Assembly (NCBI RefSeq): GCF_001590865.1
Contig: NZ_BBUY01000011.1
Coordinates: 1 to 64,000 of the forward strand
Direction of reading: 5' to 3'
From: Streptomyces sp. NBRC 110611
GTDB taxonomy: Bacteria > Actinomycetota > Actinomycetes > Streptomycetales > Streptomycetaceae
DNA length: 64,000 nt
Shown: in pieces, positions 1 to 8,857 of the stretch
How positions within the stretch are numbered: the stretch's first letter is position 1
How the letters are laid out: each line of letters opens with the position of its first letter
Position numbers and translations under genes: made by a program
The notes under the pieces: generated by a model
What the model saw: only the letters and a program-made list of their open reading frames with translations
What the model was told of the DNA's origin: nothing
The model's database searches: none

Positions 1-350
1 TTGACCCTGCTCTCCGTGTCGTCCCGGTCAGTGACCGAGGGTGAGCCATGCAGTCACGAAGATAATGCGTCCGCGTGCGGTGTGAAGGCCCCTCGCGACT
101 CGGTCATCCTGCTAACTCCCTTGCGTCCAGGGGAAGTTTGCGGGAATTGCGGCGGTGTAAGGCGCTGAGGGCTTGGCCGTCGCACAGCGCACGGGGAATC
201 GGGACCCGATGCCGGCGGAGGGTCAGAGTTACGTCAACGTCTTCGAACTCCCGCGCGGTATTTGCCGACGTGAAGTGACGATGCTTCTGACACGTCGCAC
301 GCCGTCCGGTGTGCCGTCTTCCGGAAGAGGGGTACGTGGAGGAGTACGCG
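1..350. other. Intergenic leader, no gene supported
   Basis: Nothing here has a protein-like composition together with a ribosome site. The open frames that cross this stretch run into the kinase gene out of frame. The window edge may cut an upstream gene, so the promoter of the downstream kinase is presumably here, but no clear -35/-10 pair is visible. Confidence 0.5.
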
Positions 351-2954
351 ATGGGGCGGTGCGGCGATACGGCCGACCGGCCGGGCTCGTGTCCCGGCAG
401 GCTCAAAGTCTTTCTCGGGGCCGCCCCCGGGGTGGGCAAGACCTACCGGATGCTGGACGAGGGGCGGCGCCGGGCCGCGCGCGGCACGAACGTGCTGGTG
501 GCCCTGGCGGAGTGCCACGGCCGTGCGTCCACCGAGGCGATGCTCGAAGGACTCGACACACTGCCACGGGCGGTGCGCGGGCACGGGGGCACGGACTGCA
601 CCGAACTCGACCTCGACCGGGTGCTGGAGCTGCGCCCACGGGTCGTGCTCATCGACGAACTCGCGTACACCAACGCGCCGGGAGGCCGCCACACCAAGCG
701 CTGGCAGGACGTCGAGGAGCTGCTCGGTGCCGGGATCGATGTCGTGACCACGCTCAACATCCAGCACCTGGAGTCCCTCAGCGATGTGGTCGAGAAGATC
801 ACCGGTGTGCCTCAGCACGAGACCGTGCCCGACGAATTCGTCCGGCGCGCCGACCAGATCGAGCTGGTCGACCTGCCGGCCGAGGGGCTGCGACGCCGTA
901 TGGCACACGGCAACATCTACCCGCCCGAGAAGGTCGACGCGGCGCTGTCGCACTACTTCCGGCTCGGCAACCTCACCGCGCTGCGGGAGCTGGCGCTGCT
1001 GTGGGTGGCGGGCAGGGTGGACGAGGCGCTGCGCAAATACCGGGACGAGCACCGCATCGGCCGGGTGTGGGAGACCCGCGAACGCGTGGTGGTGGCGCTC
1101 ACGGGCGGCCCGGAGGGCGCGACCCTGATCCGCCGCGCCGCCCGGATCGTGTCCGGGGCCTCCGGCGGTGACCTGCTGGCCGTCCACATCACCCGCAGCG
1201 ACGGACTGGCCGCCGGTTCGTCGCTCGCCGCGCTGGCCGGGCAGCGGCAGCTCCTGGAGAGCCTCGGGGGCAGCTACCACTCGGTGGTCGGTGACGATGT
1301 GCCCGCCGCGCTGCTGGACTTCGCCCGGGCCCGGAACGCCACCCAACTGGTCGTCGGCGCCAGCCGCCGCGGCCGGCTGCGGCGGGTGCTGACACCCCGC
1401 GGGGTGGGGGAGACGGTCGTCGGGCTCTCCGGTGACATCGATGTCCACATGGTCACCCACGAGCACGCCGGCCAGGGGAAGGGAAGAAGACGGACCGCCC
1501 TCGGCAGGGGGCTGCCGCACTCGCGCCGGGTGGCCGGCCCGGCGGCCGGTCTCGTCCTCCCCGCGCTGCTGACGCTGCTGCTGCGCGGCATCTCGGGTCC
1601 GCTCGCCCTCAACCTCACCAGCGAGGCCCTGCTCTTCCTGCTGACCGTGCTGGGGGTGGCCTGCCTCGGCGGCGTGGTCTCCGCGCTGCTCGCCTCGGTG
1701 ACGACGTCGCTGCTGCTGAACTACTACTTCATCCCGCCCGTCGGCCACTTCACCTTCGCCGAGGCCAATATCGTCGTCGCCCAGGCCGCCTTCACCACCG
1801 TCGCGGTAACCGTCGCGGCCATCGTCGACCGCTCGCTGCGCCTGAGCCGGCGGGCCGCGCGGGCGACCGCGGAGGCGGAAACCCTGACCTCGCTGGCGGG
1901 CGGCATCCTGCGGGGGGACCGGTCCGTGTCCGTTCTCCTGGAACGCACGCGCGAAACCTTCGGCATGGACCGTATCGAACTTGTCGGCGCCCCAGGCCCG
2001 GTGAGGGCTTCAGGGCCCGCGAGCGTTTCAGGCCCCGCGAGCGCTCCAGGGCCCGCGAGCGACCCGGTGCCCGACCACGAGACCAGGGTCCCGATAGGAG
2101 ACGACAACGTGCTGGTGCTCAGCGGCCGGCGGCTGCCCGCCTCCGAGCACCGCGTCCTCACCGCCTTCGCCGCGCACCTGACCGCCGCCGTCGAGCGCGG
2201 TCGGCTCGTGGAGGCCGCGGCCGAGGTCGAGTCGGTCAAGGCGGCCAACCGCATGCGTACCGCACTGCTCGCGGCCGTCGGACACGACCTGCGCACGCCC
2301 CTCGCCGGCAGCTGGGCCGCGATCAGCTCGCTGCGCAGCCGCGATGTCGACTTCTCGCCCGAGGACCGTGAGGAACTCCTCGCCACCGCCGAGGAATCCC
2401 TGGCCAAGCTCAGCCGCCTGGTCGACAACCTCCTCGACCTGAGCAGATTGCAGGCAGGCGCGCTGACGCTGCGCCTGGAACCCATCGCCCTCACCGAGGT
2501 GCTCCCCACGGCGCTGGACACCCTGCCCGGCTCACCTCCCCGTGCGCTCGTGGACGTACTGACCCAGGGGCTGGAGACCGCCCCCGACGTGCTCGCGGAC
2601 CCGCCGCTGCTGGAACGGGTCATCGCCAATCTGGTGGCCAACGCGGTACGGCACTCGCCGGCCGGGCGCCCGGTCACCCTCAGCGCCAGCACGCTGGCCG
2701 GGCAGGTGGAGCTGCGGATCACCGATCGCGGGCCCGGCATGCAACTCGCCGACCGGGAGCGGGCGTTCGAGCCGTTCCAGCGCCTCGGCGACACCGACAA
2801 CACCACCGGACTCGGGCTCGGCCTCGCCCTCTCCCGCGGTCTTACGGAGGCGATGGGCGGCACCCTCACCCCCGAGGACACCCCCGGAGGCGGCCTGACA
2901 ATGGTCGTCTCCCTGCCGGCCGCACCGGTCCCGGCGGTGGTTTCCCCCGGGTAG
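351..2954 (+). CDS. kdpD: KdpD-like osmosensitive K+ sensor histidine kinase (orphan)
   Basis: 867 aa. The ATG at 351 is chosen over a GTG at 309 because GGAGGAG lies just upstream. Domains in order: KdpD N-terminal domain with the P-loop GAAPGVGKT at residues 23-31; a USP-like domain around 240-365; about four membrane helices around 390-490 (DUF4118 region); HisKA with phospho-acceptor His645 in HDLRTPL; and a HATPase domain with NLVANAVRH, DRGPGM and GLGLGL boxes. The family senses K+/turgor and normally phosphorylates KdpE to induce kdpFABC. Neither KdpE nor the pump genes are in this window, so the partner is unknown. A low-complexity Gly-Pro-Ala-Ser stretch at about residues 548-575 sits where a GAF-like linker is expected. 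The family call is firm; the signal sensed is inferred. Confidence 0.93.
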   Translation: MGRCGDTADRPGSCPGRLKVFLGAAPGVGKTYRMLDEGRRRAARGTNVLVALAECHGRASTEAMLEGLDTLPRAVRGHGGTDCTELDLDRVLELRPRVVLIDELAYTNAPGGRHTKRWQDVEELLGAGIDVVTTLNIQHLESLSDVVEKITGVPQHETVPDEFVRRADQIELVDLPAEGLRRRMAHGNIYPPEKVDAALSHYFRLGNLTALRELALLWVAGRVDEALRKYRDEHRIGRVWETRERVVVALTGGPEGATLIRRAARIVSGASGGDLLAVHITRSDGLAAGSSLAALAGQRQLLESLGGSYHSVVGDDVPAALLDFARARNATQLVVGASRRGRLRRVLTPRGVGETVVGLSGDIDVHMVTHEHAGQGKGRRRTALGRGLPHSRRVAGPAAGLVLPALLTLLLRGISGPLALNLTSEALLFLLTVLGVACLGGVVSALLASVTTSLLLNYYFIPPVGHFTFAEANIVVAQAAFTTVAVTVAAIVDRSLRLSRRAARATAEAETLTSLAGGILRGDRSVSVLLERTRETFGMDRIELVGAPGPVRASGPASVSGPASAPGPASDPVPDHETRVPIGDDNVLVLSGRRLPASEHRVLTAFAAHLTAAVERGRLVEAAAEVESVKAANRMRTALLAAVGHDLRTPLAGSWAAISSLRSRDVDFSPEDREELLATAEESLAKLSRLVDNLLDLSRLQAGALTLRLEPIALTEVLPTALDTLPGSPPRALVDVLTQGLETAPDVLADPPLLERVIANLVANAVRHSPAGRPVTLSASTLAGQVELRITDRGPGMQLADRERAFEPFQRLGDTDNTTGLGLGLALSRGLTEAMGGTLTPEDTPGGGLTMVVSLPAAPVPAVVSPG

Positions 2955-3067
2955 GACGCGTACATGATGGGGGGCGTAGGACACCAGGCCCGCCTCGGGC
3001 ACGTCTCCGGCGCTGCCCCGGCCGAGGGGCGCGCCGCGGGACGCCCCACACCCCGGGGCGCCGCCCA

Positions 3068-3119
3068 CTTCTCACGGCAACCCGGATGCCTTGCTTCTCA
3101 CAGCAACCCGGATGCCTTG
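3068..3119. repeat. Tandem 26-bp duplication
   Basis: Two 26-bp copies, 3068-3093 and 3094-3119, differ at one base. The stop codon of the small minus-strand frame ending at 3098 lies in the second copy, so the duplication copied the 3' end of that frame. Confidence 0.9.
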
Positions 3120-3436
3120 AGAACGGCGCGTGCCTCGTGCCCGTCGATCCGGTCCGCCAACTCCTGGAGCACGTACGCACCGTGGCGCAGCGTGCCCCGG
3201 TCGAGTGAGCGGCGGACACCGGCATCGAGGAGGTGCCACACCAGCGGATCGGCCTCCAGGACCCGGCGGTCCAGCTCGAGCCACCGTCCGTGGACGTCCC
3301 GGAGGACGAGGCGCCGACTCCAGGCAGGGCGTGCGCCGGCTCCTGACCCGATGACACCTTTCTGACGTGGTGTCGCCCGTCCTTGTCGGTTCCTTGACGG
3401 GGGAGAAGCCCACGCAGGAGAGCTCGCCGCAGGCAA
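3098..3436 (-). CDS. Small hypothetical protein, possibly a gene remnant
   Basis: The C-terminal 70 residues look protein-like: charged and amphipathic, with segments such as RWLELDRRVLEADPLVWHLL and HGAYVLQELADRID. The first 40 residues are Arg/Pro-rich and look like non-coding read-through, so the true start is unclear. No domain was recognised. It is convergent to the KdpD-like gene and ends inside a 26-bp tandem duplication. It could be the 3' remnant of a longer gene or a short functional protein. I do not assign a function. Confidence 0.4.
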   Translation of the reverse strand: MPAASSPAWASPPSRNRQGRATPRQKGVIGSGAGARPAWSRRLVLRDVHGRWLELDRRVLEADPLVWHLLDAGVRRSLDRGTLRHGAYVLQELADRIDGHEARAVLKASGLL

Positions 3437-3779
3437 CCAGGTTTTCCTCGTGCAGATCGGTAGCGCCGAGAGCGCCGCACAAGCAAACGAGAGCGCCGCA
3501 CAAGCAAATCAGTGCACCGAGTCGGTTTCTCGGGAGCCGTCAGGGGCATTGCCCGGCTGCCTGTACTGCGGTCATGCAGTCCCGCGGTTCATTCCATTGG
3601 AGCAGTCCGGCTGGTCCGGCTGGCGGTCTGATGGTCACCTGAAGGGGCGGATAGGGCCCGGCGGCCGTGATATCGAGGCCGGGCTCGCTTCCGGTACCGG
3701 CGAGGGCTTCCGGTGCCGGCGAACCCATGTCCTGTCCGCTCCGGTCACGGCCACGCGAGCGGGAGCAGAGGTGAGCTTC
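3437..3779. other. Intergenic region with a 21-bp tandem repeat
   Basis: No gene is supported. Two copies of a 21-bp unit (core GAGCGCCGCACAAGCAAA) lie at 3470-3490 and 3491-3511. The 3' part carries the ribosome site of the next gene. Confidence 0.6.
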
Positions 3780-4109
3780 ATGTACGAGATGCGCGCCGGG
3801 CCTGCAACGACCGCCACCACGGGACTGGCATGGCATGTGATGGCCAGGGACGAGGCCGATGCGACATTGTGCGGGCGACGGCTCACGGCCAGCGGGCGAA
3901 GCCCGGCGACGAGCCAGGATCCGCCGATCGGGAGATTCTGCGCACCGTGCATGGCTTCCTTCCGAGCCGCATTGGATGACGTCCACGGGGCATCTTCAGC
4001 GCAGGGAGATCCGGCGGACCTGGCGCAGCCGTCCCCGCGGCGACAGGGGCGAGGGCAGGCACCGGATCACGGTTCAGCGACGTCCGTGTCGAGTGAGGGG
4101 CTCTCATGA
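3780..4109 (+). CDS. Small protein with a putative His-Cys3 zinc site
   Basis: 109 aa from the ATG at 3780; a GTG at 3771 is the alternative, and purine-rich AGAGGTGA precedes the ATG. His19, Cys31 (LCGRRL) and the Cys54-x2-Cys57 pair (FCAPC) are spaced like a treble-clef or short zinc finger. The C-terminal 40 residues are polar and low in complexity. I recall similar short HxnCGxnCxxC proteins in Streptomyces without assigned function. The stop overlaps the start of the proline-rich gene by ATGA, so the two are probably co-translated. Zinc binding is inferred from the residue pattern. Confidence 0.55.
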   Translation: MYEMRAGPATTATTGLAWHVMARDEADATLCGRRLTASGRSPATSQDPPIGRFCAPCMASFRAALDDVHGASSAQGDPADLAQPSPRRQGRGQAPDHGSATSVSSEGLS

Positions 4110-4336
4110 CTGTGCCACCGCCGGGGCCGTCTCGCCCGCCGCACCCCGAGCCGGTGCCGCCGACCCCCGAACCTCCTCCCGTTCCTCCCGAGCCGGTCCC
4201 AGGTCCGTACCCCGAGCCCGGGCCCGAGCCGGTTCCGCCACCCCCGCATCCGCCATCCGGGCCCGGGCCCGAGCCCGAGCCCGGGCCCGGATTCGGTCGC
4301 TCCCTGCACCCGCACGTTCTCCCGCCCGCTTCATGA
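4106..4336 (+). CDS. Proline/glutamate-rich microprotein
   Basis: 76 aa, almost entirely PxPEP-type repeats such as PEPVPPTPEPPPVPPEPVP, ending in a short non-repetitive tail. GAGGGG lies six bases before the ATG. Both ends overlap neighbours by 4 bp (ATGA at 4106 and at 4333), which argues that this is a real coupled gene rather than a GC-rich open frame. No signal peptide or membrane helix is visible. Its PPII-like composition suggests a flexible linker or binding peptide. The function is unknown. Confidence 0.6.
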   Translation: MTVPPPGPSRPPHPEPVPPTPEPPPVPPEPVPGPYPEPGPEPVPPPPHPPSGPGPEPEPGPGFGRSLHPHVLPPAS

Positions 4337-5604
4337 CGGCGCCGGACGCCGCGCCGGACGCCGTCCCGGAATCGACGACGCCGGACGGGGGCTCGGACAC
4401 CGCCCGGGGCGACGCGTCCGCCTGGACGGTGCTGCGGACGCGCCACGTCCCGCGCCTGCTGTCGGCGTCGCTGATCGGCCGGCTGCCGACCGGCATGGTC
4501 CCGCTCGCGCTCGTCCTCGCCGTGCGTCATCACGGCGGCGACTACCGGCTGGTCGGGGTGCTGACGGCGCTCTATGCCGCCGGAGCCGCGGTCGGCGGGC
4601 CGGCCATGGGGCGGCTCATCGACCGTACGCGGCAGCCTCCCGTCCTGCTGTCCGGCGCCATGGCCTCCGGCACCGCGCTGGTGGCCCTCATGCTGCTGGA
4701 CCCGGTCCGCTCCCCGGTCCTCGCCGCCCTCGCCGCGGTCGTGGCGGGGGCCGCCACGCCGCAGCTCGAACCGTGCCTGCGGGTGCTGTGGGAGCACGTC
4801 CTGCACGGCGAACGGGCGGTGCGTGCCGCGTTCGCGCTGGACGCCGCCACTCAGGAACTCGTCTTCGTGTGCGGCCCGTTGCTGGTGTTCGGCGCGACCA
4901 CGCTGCTCGGCCCTCCGGGCGGGCTGCTGACCGCCGCGGTGATCGGCCTGGCGGGCACCGCCGTGTTCGCCACGGCCTCCCCGGCCCGGCGGTGGCGGGC
5001 CGCCCGGTCCGGGTCCGGGGGCCGCCAGTGGGCGGGCCCGCTGCGCAGCGGGCGGCTGGTGCGGCTGTTTGCCGCGCTCGTGTGCGTCGGTGCGACGATC
5101 GGCGCGTTCACCGTGGCCATGACCGGCTACGCGGACGCGGAAGGCAGCCTGGGCGCGGCGAGCTGGCTGGTCGCGCTGAATGCGGTCGGTGCCCTGCTCG
5201 GCGGCGTCCTCTACGCCGCCGTCCCGGTGGCGCGGCGCGAGGACCGCCGACTGCTCCTCCTGCTGGGGATGCTGGCGGTCGGCTATCTGCCCTTGGTCCT
5301 CACCCCGGCCGTTCCCGGGATGGCGCCGCTCTCCCTGGCCAGCGGGTTCGCGCTGCCCGCCGTGCTGGCCTCCGCGTTCGCCCTCGTCGCCCGGCTGGCG
5401 CCGGCGGGAACGCTCACCGAAGCGCACGCCTGGATGATCACTTCCTTCGGCGCCGGCAACGCCGGTGGGTCGGCGCTCGCCGGCACACTGGTCGACCTGG
5501 CGTCCCCGGCCGTTGCGTTCGCCGCCGCCGCGTTGTGCGCCACGGCCGCCGTGGCCCTCTCGCCCGGCGGAGCGGCCGACGACGTTCCGGTCAGGACTTC
5601 TTGA
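4333..5604 (+). CDS. MFS transporter
   Basis: 423 aa with about 12 hydrophobic helices. The major facilitator signature region (AMGRLIDRTRQPP) lies between helices 2 and 3. The ATG at 4333 overlaps the previous stop (ATGA). The first 35 residues are Ala/Asp-rich and cytosolic. It closes a three-gene coupled operon. The substrate is unknown; a drug or small-metabolite exporter is likely. The 3' end overlaps the convergent PhnA-type gene by 14 bp. Confidence 0.88.
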   Translation: MTAPDAAPDAVPESTTPDGGSDTARGDASAWTVLRTRHVPRLLSASLIGRLPTGMVPLALVLAVRHHGGDYRLVGVLTALYAAGAAVGGPAMGRLIDRTRQPPVLLSGAMASGTALVALMLLDPVRSPVLAALAAVVAGAATPQLEPCLRVLWEHVLHGERAVRAAFALDAATQELVFVCGPLLVFGATTLLGPPGGLLTAAVIGLAGTAVFATASPARRWRAARSGSGGRQWAGPLRSGRLVRLFAALVCVGATIGAFTVAMTGYADAEGSLGAASWLVALNAVGALLGGVLYAAVPVARREDRRLLLLLGMLAVGYLPLVLTPAVPGMAPLSLASGFALPAVLASAFALVARLAPAGTLTEAHAWMITSFGAGNAGGSALAGTLVDLASPAVAFAAAALCATAAVALSPGGAADDVPVRTS

Positions 5605-5944
5605 CCACGCTGGACTTGAGCTGCATGGAGCCGAATCCGTCGATCTTGCAGTCGATGTCGTGGCCGTCCACCCCGTCGACGAGGCGGATATTGCGCACCT
5701 TGGTGCCGGCCTTGATCCCGGTGGGGCTGCCTTTGACCTTCAAGCTCTTGATCACGGTTACCGAGTCGCCGTCGGCCAGGACGTTGCCGACCGAGTCCCT
5801 GATCACCTTGTCGCCGGTGTCACCCGCGGGTTCGGCGGACGCAGGCGTCCACTCGTGCCCGCATTCCGGACAGATCAGGAGCGCGCCCATCTCGTAGGTG
5901 TACGCGCTGGAGCACTCGGGGCACGGCGGAAGGTTCTCGGTCAT
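5591..5944 (-). CDS. PhnA/YjdM family zinc-ribbon protein
   Basis: 117 aa. The N-terminal zinc ribbon has Cys8-x2-Cys11 and Cys25-x2-Cys28. It is followed by the PhnA domain with DSVGNVLADGDSVTVIK and the conserved KVKGS and GHDIDCKIDGFG segments. The family is often annotated as an alkylphosphonate-utilisation operon protein, but it is not required for phosphonate breakdown and its role is unsettled. Length is normal. It is divergent from the ArsR operon and shares the AT-rich promoter region with it. Confidence 0.92.
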   Translation of the reverse strand: MTENLPPCPECSSAYTYEMGALLICPECGHEWTPASAEPAGDTGDKVIRDSVGNVLADGDSVTVIKSLKVKGSPTGIKAGTKVRNIRLVDGVDGHDIDCKIDGFGSMQLKSSVVKKS

Positions 5945-5992
5945 CCCACCAGTCTATTTCAGTCGCAGGTATGCGGATGTATGGAAGTCGAG

Positions 5993-6012
5993 AATTGCGA
6001 AAATTTGCAATT
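5993..6012. promoter_or_regulatory. 20-bp palindrome, candidate ArsR operator
   Basis: AATTGC at 5993-5998 and GCAATT at 6007-6012 form a dyad, with 8 of 10 half-site positions matching. It is the most AT-rich spot in the divergent region between the PhnA-type gene and the ArsR gene, about 100 bp before the ArsR start. Binding by the ArsR protein is inferred. Confidence 0.55.
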
Positions 6013-6111
6013 GCCTACATGCTGTACCGGCCGTGTCCGTACGTAGCCGCGGGCACGGCACCCAGAAGTGCGCCGCCCCGCCGGTGCTGTGCGTCGAGTG
6101 ATCGATCGAGG

Positions 6112-6459
6112 ATGTCCGTGCTGGTCCCGCTGTATCAGGCCAAGGCCGAGTTCTTCCGGATGCTGGGGCATCCGGTCCGTATCCGGGTGCTGGAGCTGCT
6201 GCAGGACGGGCCGATGCCGGTACGGGAGCTGCTCGCGGAGATCGAGGTCGAGCCGGCGGCGCTGTCCCAGCAGCTGGCGGTGCTGCGCCGCTCGGGCATC
6301 GTCACCTCCACCCGTGAGGGCTCCACGGTCGTCTACGAACTGGCCGGCGGGGATGTCGCGGACCTGATGATGGCCGCGCGGCGGATCCTCACCGAGATGC
6401 TGACCGGGCGGAACGAGCTGCTGGCCGAGCTGCGGGAAACCGAGGTCGCCGCCAGGTGA
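6112..6459 (+). CDS. ArsR family transcriptional regulator without cysteines
   Basis: 115 aa from the ATG at 6112, the usual family length; a longer upstream frame has no homology-like content. The winged helix is clear: LGHPVRIRVLELL, then the recognition helix AALSQQLAVLRRSGIV and the wing TREGSTVVYEL. The protein has no cysteine and no His-rich C-terminal site, so the classical As/Cd/Zn sensor chemistry is absent and another ligand is likely. The stop overlaps the SulP start (GTGA), which makes it first gene of the operon and a probable local autoregulator. Confidence 0.9.
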   Translation: MSVLVPLYQAKAEFFRMLGHPVRIRVLELLQDGPMPVRELLAEIEVEPAALSQQLAVLRRSGIVTSTREGSTVVYELAGGDVADLMMAARRILTEMLTGRNELLAELRETEVAAR

Positions 6460-8234
6460 GCAGCTCCCTGCCCGGCCGGGTGTGGTCCTCGGCCCGTTCC
6501 CTCCTGCCCGCCCGCGCCGACCTGGCGGCGATGGGCCGTAATCCGCGCCGGGACCTGCTGGCCGGGCTGACCGTGGCGATCGTGGCCCTGCCACTGGCGC
6601 TGGGCTTCGGGGTCTCCTCCGGCCTCGGCGCGGAGGCGGGACTGGCGACCGCGGTCGTGGCCGGTGCGCTGGCCGCGCTCTTCGGCGGCTCGAACCTCCA
6701 GGTGTCCGGGCCGACCGGCGCGATGACCGTGGTCCTCGTCCCCATCGTGGCGGAGTACGGGCCGGGTGGTGTGCTCTCCGTCGGACTGATAGCCGGTGCG
6801 CTGCTGATCGCGCTCGCCGTCGCACGGGCGGGCCGCTTCATGCAGTACGTCCCCGCGCCGGTGGTGGAGGGCTTCACCCTCGGCATCGCGTGCGTGATCG
6901 GGCTGCAGGAGGTGCCGAACGCGCTGGGTGTGGCCAAGCCGGAGGGCGACCAGATCCTGGTCGTGGCGTGGCGGGCGGTCGAGGCGTTCGTACGGCAGCC
7001 GAACTGGACCGCTGTCGGCCTCGCGCTCGCCGTGGCCGCCGTGATGCTGATCGGCGCCCGGTGGCGGCCGGCCATCCCCTTCTCCCTCGTCGCGGTGCTC
7101 GCCGCGACCCTCGCCGCGCAGCTCTTCCACCTGGACGCCGCCGAGCCGATCGGCGACCTCCCCGCCGGCCTGCCCGCACCGTCCCTGTCCTTCCTCGACC
7201 CGGCCGCGCTCGGGTCGCTGCTCGCGCCCGCGGTGGCGGTGGCAGCCCTGGCGGCGCTGGAGTCGCTGCTGTCGGCGTCCGTCGCCGACGGCATGACGGT
7301 GGGGCAGCAGCATGATCCGGACAAGGAGCTGTTCGGGCAGGGGCTGGCGAACCTGGCGGCCCCGCTGTTCGGCGGTGTCCCGGCGACCGGCGCCATCGCC
7401 CGTACCGCCGTCAATGTGCGTACCGGCGCGGGCTCCCGGCTCGCCGCCCTGGTCCACGCCGCCGTGCTCGCCGTGATCGTCTTCGCCGCCGCGCCGCTGG
7501 TCTCCCGTATCCCGCTGGCCGCGCTGGCGGGTGTGCTGCTGGCGACCGCGGTCCGCATGGTCGAGGTCGGCTCGCTGCGGGCGATGGCGCGGGCCACCCG
7601 CTCGGACGCCGTCGTCCTGGTGCTGACGGCGGTGGCGACGCTGGCTCTGGACCTGGTCTACGCGGTCGTCATCGGCCTGCTGGTGACCGGAGCGCTGGCG
7701 CTGCGCGCGGTGGCCAAGCAGGCCCGGATGGAGCGGATTTCCGTCGTACCGCACCTGCCGGGCGAGGACCGTGTGGCCGAGCACGCGCTGCTGGCCGAGC
7801 ACATCGTGGCCTACCGGCTCGACGGCCCGCTGTTCTTCGCCGATGCGCACCGCTTCCTGCTGGAGCTGTCCGAGGTCGCCGACGTACGGGTGGTGATCCT
7901 GCGGATGTCGCGGGTGTCGACGATCGACGCCACCGGGGCGCTGGTCCTCAAGGGCGCTGTGGAGAAGCTGAACCGGCGCGGCATCGTCGTGCTGACCTCG
8001 GGTATACGGCCCGGCCAGCGGCGGGTCCTGGACTCCGTGGGCGCGTGGGAGCTGCTGCGGCCGGAGGGCCGGGAGTACGCCACCACCACCGAGGCGGTCG
8101 AGGGCGCCCGAGCCCACCTGCGATCCGCCGGAGTCCTCCCGGGCACCGGCACCGGCACCGTCCCCGGCCCCGGCACCGTCCCGGGCCCCGGGCCCCGACC
8201 CGTTTCCGTGATCACCGAGGAGTCCTCCCGATGA
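6456..8234 (+). CDS. SulP family anion transporter with STAS domain
   Basis: 592 aa. The transmembrane core starts with the family's NPRRDLLAGLTVAIVALPLA region and contains VSGPTGAMTVVL. A STAS domain covers about residues 443-555 with the conserved STIDATGALVL segment. Family members move sulfate, bicarbonate or related anions; which one is not evident. The GTG start overlaps the ArsR stop. The C-terminus ends in a Gly-Thr-Val-Pro-Gly repeat tail of about 25 residues outside the STAS fold. The TGA overlaps the next ATG. Confidence 0.92.
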   Translation: MSSSLPGRVWSSARSLLPARADLAAMGRNPRRDLLAGLTVAIVALPLALGFGVSSGLGAEAGLATAVVAGALAALFGGSNLQVSGPTGAMTVVLVPIVAEYGPGGVLSVGLIAGALLIALAVARAGRFMQYVPAPVVEGFTLGIACVIGLQEVPNALGVAKPEGDQILVVAWRAVEAFVRQPNWTAVGLALAVAAVMLIGARWRPAIPFSLVAVLAATLAAQLFHLDAAEPIGDLPAGLPAPSLSFLDPAALGSLLAPAVAVAALAALESLLSASVADGMTVGQQHDPDKELFGQGLANLAAPLFGGVPATGAIARTAVNVRTGAGSRLAALVHAAVLAVIVFAAAPLVSRIPLAALAGVLLATAVRMVEVGSLRAMARATRSDAVVLVLTAVATLALDLVYAVVIGLLVTGALALRAVAKQARMERISVVPHLPGEDRVAEHALLAEHIVAYRLDGPLFFADAHRFLLELSEVADVRVVILRMSRVSTIDATGALVLKGAVEKLNRRGIVVLTSGIRPGQRRVLDSVGAWELLRPEGREYATTTEAVEGARAHLRSAGVLPGTGTGTVPGPGTVPGPGPRPVSVITEESSR

Positions 8235-8689
8235 CCACCCCGCCCACCGCCGCCCGCCGCATGGTCGACATCTCCGGCGAGGAGGCCCTGTACCTGCTCG
8301 AAGGCGCCTCACAGGGGCGGCTGATGTACGAGCAGCGGGAGCTGACCGCCGTCCGCCCCGCCTCCCATGTCCTGGAGTACGGACGCCTGATCCTCCGTAC
8401 GCCGGTCCCGGCCGGGGCCCTCTCCGGCCGGATCGCCGTCACGTACCACGCCGACCAGATCAATCCGGCGACCGGCACCGGCTGGGCGGTGACCGCGTCC
8501 GGACCGGCCGAGGTCATCGCCGCCGGCGACGAGGCGGCGCACTACCGGCGTACCCTTCCCGGCTGGTCCCATGGCCCCCACGACACTCTCCTGCGCATCC
8601 AGCCCCAGACCATCAACGGCTATCGCTTCGCCCGCGCCACCGACCTCACCGGGACGACGCCCGGGACGCACGGGCCCGCGCCCCGGTAA
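8231..8689 (+). CDS. Pyridoxamine 5'-phosphate oxidase family protein
   Basis: 152 aa from the ATG at 8231, coupled to SulP by ATGA. The split-barrel flavin-binding pattern is visible in GRLMYEQRELTAVRPASHVLEYGRLILRT and GWAVTASGPAEVI, each typical of the small actinobacterial PNPOx-like group. These bind FMN, F420 or haem and are rarely true PNP oxidases. Third and last gene of the ArsR-SulP operon, so a redox or stress role tied to that transporter is likely. Confidence 0.85.
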   Translation: MTTPPTAARRMVDISGEEALYLLEGASQGRLMYEQRELTAVRPASHVLEYGRLILRTPVPAGALSGRIAVTYHADQINPATGTGWAVTASGPAEVIAAGDEAAHYRRTLPGWSHGPHDTLLRIQPQTINGYRFARATDLTGTTPGTHGPAPR

Positions 8690-8857
8690 CCACTCCGCCC
8701 GTGTGGCTGCCGGGCGGCTGTGACGCCGACGTGCCAGGTGCCTTCTGTCGCCATAACGTGGACTTGCCGTGCGGAACCTGTGGTCTGTGGCCCTGTGCCC
8801 GGAGCCGGTCACGCGCCCGGAGGCAAATCGTGTGCCCAGAGGAGAACGGAGAGCCTC

